A stretch of 64,000 nucleotides of DNA from Mucilaginibacter sp. UBA5151 (GTDB lineage: Bacteria > Bacteroidota > Bacteroidia > Sphingobacteriales > Sphingobacteriaceae). This document shows, piece by piece, positions 52,415-60,815 of this stretch (the stretch's first letter is position 1; each line of letters opens with the position of its first letter). The stretch covers positions 65,912 through 129,911 of the forward strand of contig DHXR01000012.1 of NCBI GenBank assembly GCA_002413785.1. Reading direction: 5' to 3'. The position numbers and the translations under genes are program-made. The notes beneath the pieces were generated by a model. It did not search any database. It was not told where the DNA came from and saw nothing but the letters and a program-made list of their open reading frames with translations.

Positions 52415-55066
52415 TTACTGCTCAAACCCCGCATCTTCACCAATTTTGCTGTGCTCTTTATCCAGGTTCCAGCTGCTTACAGAAATATAGGCTGTGCCTT
52501 TACCTGCGTACCTGTTCTCATAGCTGCAATCAATGGTTCGGCTTTCGCCAGGGGCCAACAATAAATAATTGTCTTCAAAAATTAAAGGCAATATGTCTTC
52601 ACCGTCTTTTTCTTTTAGCGCCCTCAGGTGCACAAAAAATGCCACCGATTTCCCGGTATTGGTAATGGTTATTTTGTGGGTTGTTTCAGTGTTTGTTTTT
52701 GATGTGATATGATGAACGCTCAGCGTTGTTGCAGGTATATTTTGCAAATTGCTGTAATCGGCGAAAGCGCTTTGTGGCGTATAATACCAGGTCGATTTAT
52801 TCCAGTTTAACTCATCTTTTTTAGCCGACAGCCAGTACCAGTTTATGCTTTGAACTTTACCTGCCGCATCTTTCAGCTCCAGCCGCAAAAAATAAGTGGC
52901 CGATAAGCCATCGATCTTCGGCAGCAGGAAACATTCTTTTATGCCATCGCTGCCTACATTGGCAGTTGTGTCTTTACGGTATTTCAAGGTCCCGTCAAGG
53001 TTATATACTTCAGCTTTTACTTTCAGCCCTGTAAATTTATCAAGGAAGGAATTGATGATATCCACACCATTTGTTTTGTACGAATACATCACATGCAAAG
53101 GTTCCATTGATTTTTTCATGCCGAAATATGTTCCGGCAGGGTACAAATAATAATCGTAGGTATGCCATATCAGGCTTGGCCAGGAGTTGCCCAGCATCCA
53201 TTGCACCACGCCTGTCGCATTATTGTATTTTTTTAAGCCGTAAGCTTCCATCATGGCGCGGTGCCCCTCATAATTTTGCGCCTGTGCCATGGCAAGATAC
53301 TGTTTGATGGATGCAGGCGTACCATAACGCGCATACAGCGCGGTATCAAATATTTTGGTATTGCCAAAATTCCCCGTTCCGCAATGGTAAAGCCAATCGA
53401 GGCTTTTGTTTGATATGGAATCTTTTGGGATGAATTTTATAAGGCTTTCATACGGCGGGATGGATGGGCCCGGCGATATTTCAGTGGCAAAGCCCCATGC
53501 ACCGCCATATTTGGTTGAATCGGCTTCCCAATAAGATGGCGGTACCCAATCATAAGGCCCGGCCATTTTTACACCTGTGTTCCCCGAAACTTTTGAAACG
53601 CTTTCATTAGCGCTTGCTACGGTTGGGTTGGGCCATTTAAGGTCGGCTTCAATAGCAAGCCAGTCTGCCTCAACAGTTTTGTCCCTTGGTGGCATATCAC
53701 TGCCGTTTAGCCAAACGAGCATGGATGGTTTGTTCCGCAGCCAGTACATTACACTACTGTCGGAGGCCATGGCTACGCTTCTTTTAGCAGCGTCCCATTT
53801 TTCAGGATATTGCCATGCGCCGCAGCACATCCAGCCGCTCATTACCAGTAAGCCGTATTTGTCGCAAAGGTCATAAAAATGGTCATCTTCCAGTTTGCCT
53901 TCAGAGCGGACAATGTTCATGTTCATATCGCGTACCAGCCGGAGCTCCTGCTCCTCCCGTAATTTTGAACGCCGCTCAAATATATCCGGCGACCATGCCG
54001 CACCCCGCAGCATAATGGGCCTGCCGTTGATTATGAACTCCCTTCCCTTTTTATTGTCTATAAAAACAGATGTTACCTGGCGGATACCAAAATTTTCAGA
54101 GATCTCATTACTTAGTTCATTTCCATGTACGGCAGAAAGTTCAATGCGGCTCATTTCAGGCTTTCCATACTGCCAGGGCCACCAAATGGGCGGATTTTTT
54201 ACATTCAGTTGTGGATAATCAACAGGGGAGAAGGTAATTTGCTTCTTTTCGTGAGGCATCAGATGCACCTTCTGTTCAAATTTGATAGTGCCATTAATTT
54301 TCCCCCTAACTATTGCATCTTCTTCCGTGCCTGTGTAATTTACCGCCATGGCGTCCACCTGCAAATGTGCAACAGCCAGGGAGGGCAGATCGAATTTTGT
54401 GGTAACAAGCGGGTATTCTACGCCAACCTTACGGAATGTTTTGATCTCCACATTATTAATGATACCGTTATTGAAATCGGGCGGGTAGTGTATCCAGTCG
54501 GCATAATCAATAGCCAGGTCGCCGCCGCTTTTTTGGGGATTAAAAGGCCGTTTTACCTCAACGGCCAAAATGTTTTCTCCCTTGAAATTTATCTGTTTGG
54601 TGATATCCAGCTCAATGATACGAAATGGGCCTATTATCTGGGTTGAATCGGCAATCAGCACGCCATTTAGCCACACATTGGCTTTATAATTAATGCCATG
54701 CAGTTTTAATACCACATTTTTGCCGTTTTCCGATTCGGGCAAGTTGAACTCTTTCCGGAACCACCAGGGTTTATCCAGCCTTGCATCGGTCAGTTTGTCG
54801 AAATTCCGGCTGTAAAAGGGATCGAAATTATATACTTTGTTGGCTATAAGCCCTGCAATAACGGTAGTAGGCACACTTACATTGTACCAATTGGCGGTTT
54901 GATAACCCGGTGCAGATATCGCTTTGCCCGGCGAAAGATCCGTTACGGCCGATTGCATTTTCCAATCGTCTTTCAATACTGCCCTGTAATTTTCTGCTTC
55001 TTCAGTCTGGCTAAATACGTGCTGGGTAGCGAAGCATATCAATGCGATGAGAATTGCCTTCTTCAT
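52415..55066 (-). CDS. GH2 exo-beta-D-glucosaminidase-like enzyme
   Basis: 883 residues with a signal peptide (MKKAILIALICFATQHVFSQ). GH2 order: sugar-binding jelly roll (P-W-W-F-R-K-E-F, V-W-L-N-G), Ig-like domain, TIM barrel from about 330, and two C-terminal beta domains. In the barrel, W-L-N-G-S-D-M-P-P near 455 has Ser-Asp where most GH2 enzymes have Asn-Glu, and A-T-E-I-S-P-G-P-S near 527 carries the nucleophile Glu. Both are marks of the CsxA exo-glucosaminidase group. It probably removes glucosamine from chitosan-like oligosaccharides in the periplasm. Mannosidase-like specificity cannot be excluded. Confidence 0.85.
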   Translation of the reverse strand: MKKAILIALICFATQHVFSQTEEAENYRAVLKDDWKMQSAVTDLSPGKAISAPGYQTANWYNVSVPTTVIAGLIANKVYNFDPFYSRNFDKLTDARLDKPWWFRKEFNLPESENGKNVVLKLHGINYKANVWLNGVLIADSTQIIGPFRIIELDITKQINFKGENILAVEVKRPFNPQKSGGDLAIDYADWIHYPPDFNNGIINNVEIKTFRKVGVEYPLVTTKFDLPSLAVAHLQVDAMAVNYTGTEEDAIVRGKINGTIKFEQKVHLMPHEKKQITFSPVDYPQLNVKNPPIWWPWQYGKPEMSRIELSAVHGNELSNEISENFGIRQVTSVFIDNKKGREFIINGRPIMLRGAAWSPDIFERRSKLREEQELRLVRDMNMNIVRSEGKLEDDHFYDLCDKYGLLVMSGWMCCGAWQYPEKWDAAKRSVAMASDSSVMYWLRNKPSMLVWLNGSDMPPRDKTVEADWLAIEADLKWPNPTVASANESVSKVSGNTGVKMAGPYDWVPPSYWEADSTKYGGAWGFATEISPGPSIPPYESLIKFIPKDSISNKSLDWLYHCGTGNFGNTKIFDTALYARYGTPASIKQYLAMAQAQNYEGHRAMMEAYGLKKYNNATGVVQWMLGNSWPSLIWHTYDYYLYPAGTYFGMKKSMEPLHVMYSYKTNGVDIINSFLDKFTGLKVKAEVYNLDGTLKYRKDTTANVGSDGIKECFLLPKIDGLSATYFLRLELKDAAGKVQSINWYWLSAKKDELNWNKSTWYYTPQSAFADYSNLQNIPATTLSVHHITSKTNTETTHKITITNTGKSVAFFVHLRALKEKDGEDILPLIFEDNYLLLAPGESRTIDCSYENRYAGKGTAYISVSSWNLDKEHSKIGEDAGFEQ

Positions 55067-55192
55067 ACAAAATTTTAAAAAGTTTAAAAACTTATACTTT
55101 ATATTGGTTTGACAATTTTAACAAAATAAAACCACAAACTTTCCAAAATGAACTACTTTTACGGCATTGTACTGTAACAATAATCCTACATA

Positions 55193-55777
55193 ATGATTTC
55201 AATCTGCGTTTTCTGCGGTGCTAACTTTAATGGCGACCCACTATTAAAACAAGCGGTTGAGCAATTAGCCGAAGTTATGGTTAACCGTAACATTACGCTT
55301 GTTTATGGCGGCGGTAAGGTAGGCGTGATGGGCATTTTGGCCGATGCCGTTTTAAACAATGGCGGCAAAGCCATCGGCGTGATCCCGCAGTTTTTATTAG
55401 ACAAGGAAGTGGGGCATACAGGTTTAACCGAACTCCGCGTGGTGGACAACATGCACCAGCGCAAACAACTGATGAACGACCTGTGCGATGGCATTATCAT
55501 GCTCCCCGGCGGTTTCGGCACACTGGAAGAGTTTTTCGAGGTGCTTACCTGGCTGCAACTGGGCTTGCACAACCACCCGGTTGGCATATTAAACGTAAAC
55601 GGCTTTTACGACCTGCTGCTACAGCAAATGGATGTGATGGTTGAACAACGCTTTTTAAAGCCCGCCAACCGTAAGCTAATTTTAACATCGGGCGATGCTG
55701 TTGAACTGGTTAACCTGATGGAGAATTGCAATGTAGCACCTGATGAAGTGTGGTTCAGGGACAGGAATTTGACGTGA
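55193..55777 (+). CDS. LOG-family nucleotide 5'-monophosphate phosphoribohydrolase
   Basis: 194 residues, Rossmann-like. Motifs: C-V-F-C-G-A-N at the start, V-Y-G-G-G-K-V-G-V-M-G near 38, and the family signature P-G-G-F-G-T-L-E-E-F-F-E near 105 with the catalytic Arg and Glu (M-H-Q-R-K just before it). It belongs to the TIGR00730/LOG group, which releases the base from cytokinin or purine monophosphates. Cytoplasmic. A gene-free region with a 42-bp repeat array follows. Confidence 0.93.
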   Translation: MISICVFCGANFNGDPLLKQAVEQLAEVMVNRNITLVYGGGKVGVMGILADAVLNNGGKAIGVIPQFLLDKEVGHTGLTELRVVDNMHQRKQLMNDLCDGIIMLPGGFGTLEEFFEVLTWLQLGLHNHPVGILNVNGFYDLLLQQMDVMVEQRFLKPANRKLILTSGDAVELVNLMENCNVAPDEVWFRDRNLT

Positions 55778-55850
55778 GATTTGATAGTGATTTTATTTGC
55801 AGCAGGGATTATGTCTTTGCTGCCCGAAACCCCCGATTTTCCCGATTTCC

Positions 55851-56049
55851 CGCAGGCTAAATGCGTTTAGGGCGTGATAATTTCAAAAAACCCGCAGGCT
55901 AAATACGTTTAGGGTGTGAGGATTTTTGCAGTTTGAGAGGCTAAATGCGTTTAGCTCCCCGTAATTTTCACGGATTCGCAGGCTAAACGCGTTTAGGGCG
56001 TGATAATTTTTGCCAATTCGCAGGCTAAATGCGTTTTGCCTGTGACCTA
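55851..56049. repeat. Five-copy array with exact 42-bp period
   Basis: Units begin at 55851, 55893, 55935, 55977 and 56019, each starting CGCAGGCTAAATGCGTTTAG or a variant, then usually GGCGTGATAATTT and a variable tail. The core is a palindrome, perfect in unit 4 (CTAAACGCGTTTAG). All six frames are closed by stops within a few codons, so it is not coding. The units are too diverged, and the tails too alike in length, for CRISPR. 42 bases is four helical turns, so the palindromes face the same side. Confidence 0.8.
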
Positions 56050-56263
56050 AAATCGTGTATTTTTTTATTTAGTTTATTGTATATCAGGCAAATATACAAA
56101 ATATTTCAAAGAATGGTGAGTGGTTTTCCGGAAAATGCTGAAATTTTAATTTTTTTACGGCTGCAAAAAAAACTGGTAACCTTATAACCAGATAGTATCA
56201 AATATAGCAAATTTTAGGGAGATTGGCAAGAGGGCAGGAAATGGAAAATATAATAAAAAGGGC

Positions 56264-56374
56264 TGTCATGGTGAGGCGCTCGAACCATGCGGGGTGGCCT
56301 GAACGCTTTGCAATTGGCGCTAATGCATTGGCGTCGTGCCTTTGCGCTCATGCTTCGAGCGCCTCAGCATGACA
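56264..56374. repeat. 111-bp inverted repeat, TGTCATGnTGAGGCGCTCGA family
   Basis: TGTCATGGTGAGGCGCTCGA and TCGAGCGCCTCAGCATGACA are complementary over nearly all their length. A half-repeat of the GTCATCCTGAGCG...CGAAGGATCT type follows at 56397. Between the LOG gene and hsdR. Confidence 0.8.
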
Positions 56375-56462
56375 CCCGGCGCTAATTTTGGAATTTGTCA
56401 TCCTGAGCGCGAGCGAAGGATCTTCTACGCCATGCATGTAACCGGTTGGTCGTATTTACGCC

Positions 56463-56487
56463 CTTGTTGGGTGTTGTCACCAACAAG
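56463..56487. repeat. Hairpin repeat, TTGTTGG/CCAACAA type
   Basis: CTTGTTGG and CCAACAAG around a GTGTTGTCA loop. The same element in reverse orientation, with altered but still paired stem bases, is at 63857-63880 on the other side of the R-M locus. Confidence 0.65.
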
Positions 56488-56537
56488 TACCGATATGTTA
56501 AGAGGCGTCACGAATTCCTGCGGCAAAAACATTCCGG

Positions 56538-56559
56538 ATTGTTGGAAAAAACCAACAAT
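56538..56559. repeat. Hairpin repeat before the 3' end of hsdR
   Basis: ATTGTTGG and CCAACAAT around A6; it lies 22 bases past the hsdR stop codon and could end that transcript. With its flanks (GAATTCC...CAAAAACA...GGCGAAAA) it parallels 63831-63890. Confidence 0.6.
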
Positions 56560-56580
56560 GGCGAAAAATCTTAATACACC

Positions 56581-58968
56581 CTATGCCACCTTCTGCTCAT
56601 ACAAATGTTTTTGAAACTCAATAAACAGTTTACTGATGTTGGCGACATCGCCCAAAATGTCTTTGGCATCTTCGAGCGACTGGTATTTGTTGGTTAGCAA
56701 TACCGGTAATTTTTCCTGGTCGAGTTCTTCTACGCCGGTTTCAATATATTTGCTTAGTACAAATTCTATAAATTCTTTTTGTTTGTCGTTTAGTAAGGCA
56801 AAAATGGTAGCCTGTGTGGCTGCAACACGGGCTTCGCGGGTCATCGGTTTAATGTCGCTATTGAAAACAAATTCCAGTACATCAAATAAGTCGCTCTTTT
56901 CAGCATCAATCAGTTTTTGCAGGCTTGTCAGTTCTTCTTTACCATAACCTGCTTCATCTAATTTCTCCAGTAATACTTTACGGGTTAAAGGGTTGCTCCA
57001 AATTTTGCGTAATTCTTCTTCGTTTTTCAGTAATTCCGGCAAGGCTCCAAAAAGGTTATTTAAAAAGTCTTCTGCCGAAATAGGTTTTCCGTTCAAGCTC
57101 CAAAACGAAGTGGCTATCATGTGTTGTATTTCCAGTTCCTTGCCGTTCCGCAGTTTTATTTTTATGCGTTTCTTTTTTTCGCCGGGTTCGCCCTCACCTT
57201 CAGGTGCCTTGGGCTCTTTAGGCGGTACGGGTGGCTGTGGCTCTCCGTGTGGTTCCGGGTCCAGTGGTTCGCCGTCCCATTCGGGGTCGGCAAAGTGATG
57301 GTAGGCATCTACAAAATCGTATATGGTAAAAAATTCCTTGCCGTCAAACAACCTTGTGCCCCGACCAACAATCTGTTTAAACTCAATCATGGAGTTTACC
57401 GGACGCATCAGCACAATGTTGCGGATATTTCGCGCATCAACCCCCGTTGACAGTTTTTGCGAAGTGGTTAATATAGTAGGGATCAGTTTTTCATTATCCT
57501 GAAACTCTCTTAAAAATTGTTCGCCAATTTCGCCGTCATTGGCGGTTACGCGCACACAATAATTGGGGTCCCTGCTCTTTTTATATTGGTTAACGAGGTC
57601 GCGCACGGCGGCGGCGTGGTCCTGCGTGGCGCAAAAAATGATAGCCTTTTCGTTTTGATTGGCTTCATCCATAAAAACGCGCACCCGTTTGGCTTCCCGT
57701 TCTTTTATCTCAATGATCTTGTTAAAGTCGGGTTCGGTATAAAGTTTGCCTTCTTCAATTTCGCCTTCAACGATTTGATCGTCGCTGGTATAAATATAAT
57801 CGTCGAGCGTAGTTTTAATGCGTTTTACTTTAAACGGCGTAAGGAAACCATCATTGATGCCTTCTTTGAGCGAATAGATATAAACCGGCTCACCAAAGTA
57901 CAGGTAGGTATCCACATTGTCCTTGCGTTTGGGTGTGGCTGTTAAACCCAATTGCACTGCCGGGGCAAAATACTCTAATATGCCGCGCCAGTTGCCTTCA
58001 TCGTTTGCGCCGCCGCGGTGACATTCGTCAATAATAATAAAATCAAAATAATCAGGAGGATATTCACCAAAATTGGGTGTGTTTTCCGCTCCTGTCATAA
58101 AGGTTTGAAAAATTGTAAAGAAGACATTGCCGTTGGTTGGTACCCTTACCTTGTTTTTTGAGGTACTGGTTAAAAATGTATTAATGGCGGTTTTCCTGCC
58201 GTCGTCATTAATGTCCCTTATAGCTTTTGGACTGATACGCACCAAAGCATCATCCGCAAATGCCGAATATTTTGTAAATTCACCATAAGCCTGATTGGAT
58301 AATACATTTCTATCGGCTAAAAAAAGTATCCGGGGGCGGCGGGTGCTATCCCATTTTAAATTCCAGCGCGTTTTAAATAATTTCCAGGCAATATGAAAAG
58401 CAATGGTTGTTTTCCCGGTGCCTGTGGCGAGCGTTAAAAGGATACGTTTTTTACCATTAGCAATTGCGGCCAGAGTATTGTTTACCGCGATTTCCTGGTA
58501 AAATCTTGGCGGTTTGGTTTTATTGATATCCTCGAACGGAACAGCAAAGAATTTTTCGCGCCATTCGTTTTGCACCGCAAATGTTTTATTCCATAATTCA
58601 TCAGGCGTAAGATATTGGTTTACCAACCCTTCGGCGCCTGTTTTCATGCAGAGGCTGTAAATATCCTTGCCGTTGGTGGCGTAGGCGGTTTCCAGCTGTA
58701 GTTTTTGGGCGTATAGCTTGGCCTGCATCACCCCCTCGCCAACAGGCAGTTCGTCGCTTTTGGCTTCAACAACGGCCAGTTTTATGCCTTTATAAACCAA
58801 TATGTAATCGGCTATCATCGGTTTGCCGCGGCCGCCGCCGGTTTGTATTTTACCATCGGTAATTTGGGCATTACGCTCGCGCAATATTCTGGAGCCTTCC
58901 ACAATACCCCAGCCGCAGGCTTTTAGTTGCGGGTCTATCAGTTCGGCACGGGTTTCAGCTTCGTTCAT
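56581..58968 (-). CDS. hsdR: Type I restriction enzyme, R subunit
   Basis: 795 residues. N-terminal nuclease: D54 in I-A-D-Y-I-L and E68-x-K70 in V-V-E-A-K-S form the PD-(D/E)XK site. Then superfamily-2 translocase motifs: Walker A L-A-T-G-T-G-K-T-T near 180, D-E-C-H-R-G-G near 310, L-T-A-T-P near 335, and motif VI Q-I-V-G-R-G-T-R near 530. A Pro/Glu-rich linker near 565-590 precedes the helical C-terminal domain that contacts the methylase. It cuts unmodified DNA as part of the HsdR-M-S complex. Start is 5 bases after the fic stop. Confidence 0.95.
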   Translation of the reverse strand: MNEAETRAELIDPQLKACGWGIVEGSRILRERNAQITDGKIQTGGGRGKPMIADYILVYKGIKLAVVEAKSDELPVGEGVMQAKLYAQKLQLETAYATNGKDIYSLCMKTGAEGLVNQYLTPDELWNKTFAVQNEWREKFFAVPFEDINKTKPPRFYQEIAVNNTLAAIANGKKRILLTLATGTGKTTIAFHIAWKLFKTRWNLKWDSTRRPRILFLADRNVLSNQAYGEFTKYSAFADDALVRISPKAIRDINDDGRKTAINTFLTSTSKNKVRVPTNGNVFFTIFQTFMTGAENTPNFGEYPPDYFDFIIIDECHRGGANDEGNWRGILEYFAPAVQLGLTATPKRKDNVDTYLYFGEPVYIYSLKEGINDGFLTPFKVKRIKTTLDDYIYTSDDQIVEGEIEEGKLYTEPDFNKIIEIKEREAKRVRVFMDEANQNEKAIIFCATQDHAAAVRDLVNQYKKSRDPNYCVRVTANDGEIGEQFLREFQDNEKLIPTILTTSQKLSTGVDARNIRNIVLMRPVNSMIEFKQIVGRGTRLFDGKEFFTIYDFVDAYHHFADPEWDGEPLDPEPHGEPQPPVPPKEPKAPEGEGEPGEKKKRIKIKLRNGKELEIQHMIATSFWSLNGKPISAEDFLNNLFGALPELLKNEEELRKIWSNPLTRKVLLEKLDEAGYGKEELTSLQKLIDAEKSDLFDVLEFVFNSDIKPMTREARVAATQATIFALLNDKQKEFIEFVLSKYIETGVEELDQEKLPVLLTNKYQSLEDAKDILGDVANISKLFIEFQKHLYEQKVA

Positions 58969-58973
58969 ATAGC

Positions 58974-59756
58974 TTACAGGGTTAAGGCATTTGGCAGCAT
59001 CAGCAAAAAGGGCAGGGCTTTGGTGTAATCCAGTTCGGGGTATTCTAATCCCAAAGCCCTTAAATTAGTATAATATACCTGGTGCCGTTGGTAATAATTT
59101 TTTTCCGACTGAATAAACCATGCTTTGGCCCCTAATTTTTGGGCCAGAAACCATTTTTCCAGTAAACGGCCGGTACGGCCGTTACCATCGTTAAAAGGGT
59201 GGATCTTTACAAACACCAGGTGAACCATAGCGGCATAAAAAAATGCATCTTTTATATCCATTTCCATAGTTAACAGCAGGGCCATATCGGCATAAAACTT
59301 TTCCATTTCGCCGGCAAGCGAGTAAGGCGTTGCGGCTACATATTCAATCCGGCCATCGGGGGTTGAAACATACATGTTTTGCGTGCGCAACTTCCCCTGG
59401 TAGTGTTTTGGCAGCAAATGCCTGCTTAATAATTGATGCGCTTCCGCAATATTTTCCCGGTTTAGTGTATATGTTTTGGCAAAAGTGTAGGCATTGTACA
59501 AGTCGTCAATCTTGCGGGTATAATCGGGTAAAAACTCAATGCCAAATTTTTTATGTTTAATGTACGAATCCAGTTCAATATCCTCGCCTTCTATCTTGCT
59601 CGAAAATACGGAGGCTACCGAAGTGTAAAAACTAAAAGTGTCTGTCGATATCTCCGCATCCGTCAGCCTGTCAAAGAGGTTTTGCAGCGCAATATCCACC
59701 TGTTGGCGGTATTCCTCCAGCAGGCCGGCAGGGATTATATTTAACTTTTCCTTCAT
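58974..59756 (-). CDS. Fic-family AMPylase, class II
   Basis: 260 residues. Catalytic motif H-P-F-N-D-G-N-G-R-T-G-R with H186. An N-terminal inhibitory-helix motif S52-x-x-x-E56-G57 makes it a class II, self-inhibited Fic protein. The last part (F-L-A-Q-K-L-G-A-K-A-W-F) is helical. Known activity: transfer of AMP to a hydroxyl of a target protein. It lies in the R-M operon between GxxExxY and hsdR, 5 bases before hsdR, as seen in other type I loci. A copy of the local repeat element lies just upstream. Confidence 0.93.
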   Translation of the reverse strand: MKEKLNIIPAGLLEEYRQQVDIALQNLFDRLTDAEISTDTFSFYTSVASVFSSKIEGEDIELDSYIKHKKFGIEFLPDYTRKIDDLYNAYTFAKTYTLNRENIAEAHQLLSRHLLPKHYQGKLRTQNMYVSTPDGRIEYVAATPYSLAGEMEKFYADMALLLTMEMDIKDAFFYAAMVHLVFVKIHPFNDGNGRTGRLLEKWFLAQKLGAKAWFIQSEKNYYQRHQVYYTNLRALGLEYPELDYTKALPFLLMLPNALTL

Positions 59757-59945
59757 TTTGTCTGAACAGGATTAAGCAGATTACCAGATAGACATGATTA
59801 CTTTCTTGTTTTTAAAAATCCTGTATTCCTTCAATCCATTAAAATCGTGTTCAGCAGCAGTTTTCATTTTGTCCGAACAGGATTAAACAGATTGCAGGAT
59901 AGACATGATTTTTTTGCTGTAAAAATCATGTATTCCTTTAATCGT
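59757..59945. repeat. Two copies of the GTCTGAACAGGATT element
   Basis: Each copy has an end like TGTCTGAACAGGATTAA and another like GGATTGAAGGAATACAGGATT (minus strand), together forming inverted arms. The outermost part reaches into the last codons of the GxxExxY gene. Same element as at 60397-60815. Confidence 0.7.
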
Positions 59946-60351
59946 TAAATCGTGTGTTATTTGCCGGTTGTACCATGTTTTTGTTATATACCCGTTTAAA
60001 GTCTAAACTTTTTGCCCCGAAATTTATAAGTAAGCCATCCGCTATATTATATGCTTCACAATAATTAATAGCCTGCGCTTTATGCACATCTTCTAATTTT
60101 TCAATTGCTTTTATTTCAACCATTACTTTTCCCTCCACAAAAAAATCAACCCGTCTTGTGCCTACATTCTGGCCTTTATAAAATATTTCCATTTCTTGTT
60201 CCCTGGCAAAATTTAAGCCCTGCAAAGAAAGTTCAATAGCAAGACAGCGCTGATAGATTACTTCCTGAAAACCATTCCCTAAAAGCCGGTGTACCTCCAT
60301 AGCACAACCTATAATTTTATGCGTTAACTGGTTGATGTCATTATTTTCCAT
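59938..60351 (-). CDS. GxxExxY protein
   Basis: 137 residues. The family motif G-N-G-F-Q-E-V-I-Y is near residue 25, followed by a PD-(D/E)XK-like core: R-V-D-F-F-V (Asp) and V-M-V-E-I-K-A (Glu-x-Lys). Members occur in many genomes near repeats and restriction loci; the function is unknown, with a nuclease fold likely. The C-terminal T-R-F-N-D and the stop codon are encoded by the local repeat element, as is also true of hsdS. Confidence 0.85.
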   Translation of the reverse strand: MENNDINQLTHKIIGCAMEVHRLLGNGFQEVIYQRCLAIELSLQGLNFAREQEMEIFYKGQNVGTRRVDFFVEGKVMVEIKAIEKLEDVHKAQAINYCEAYNIADGLLINFGAKSLDFKRVYNKNMVQPANNTRFND

Positions 60352-60396
60352 TGGCTAAATATGATTAATAATTTTCATTTTTCTGAACAGAATTTT

Positions 60397-60815
60397 TTTC
60401 TGAACAGGATTTTTATTGATTATAAGATGGACAGGATTATTCAATATCTCAAGCCTGTATCCCTGATTGTCTGAACACGATTTTATTGATTATGGGATGG
60501 ACAGGACTATTCACCATCCCTATTCCCAACTAATCCTGTATTCCTCATTTGTCTGAACACGATTTTATTGATTACAAGATGGACAGGATTATTCACCATC
60601 CCTATTCCCAACTAATCCTGTATTCCTCATTTGTCTGAACACGATTTTATTGATCATAAGATAGACAGGATTATTCACCATCCCTATTCCCAACTAATCC
60701 TGTATTCCTCATTTGTCTGAACACGATTTTATTGATTATAAGATAGACAGGATTAGTATTCCCAAGGTAAGGAAAAATCCTGTATTCCTCTAATCCACAA
60801 AATCGTGTTCAGACA
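60397..60815. repeat. Tandem array, 82-bp period, in the R-M locus
   Basis: TGTCTGAACACGATTTTATT starts at 60468, 60550, 60632 and 60714, exactly 82 bases apart, with a diverged copy from about 60397. Inside each unit, ACAGGATTA pairs with TAATCCTGT. The right end overlaps the last codons of hsdS. The units are nearly identical, which points to recent tandem growth. Confidence 0.85.

Noticed and set aside
55851..56049. CRISPR array
   Set aside because: Only five units, the 'repeats' differ from each other, the tails between them are short and partly conserved, and no cas gene is in the window.
60397..60815. CRISPR array
   Set aside because: The whole 82-bp unit is repeated, with no unique spacers.
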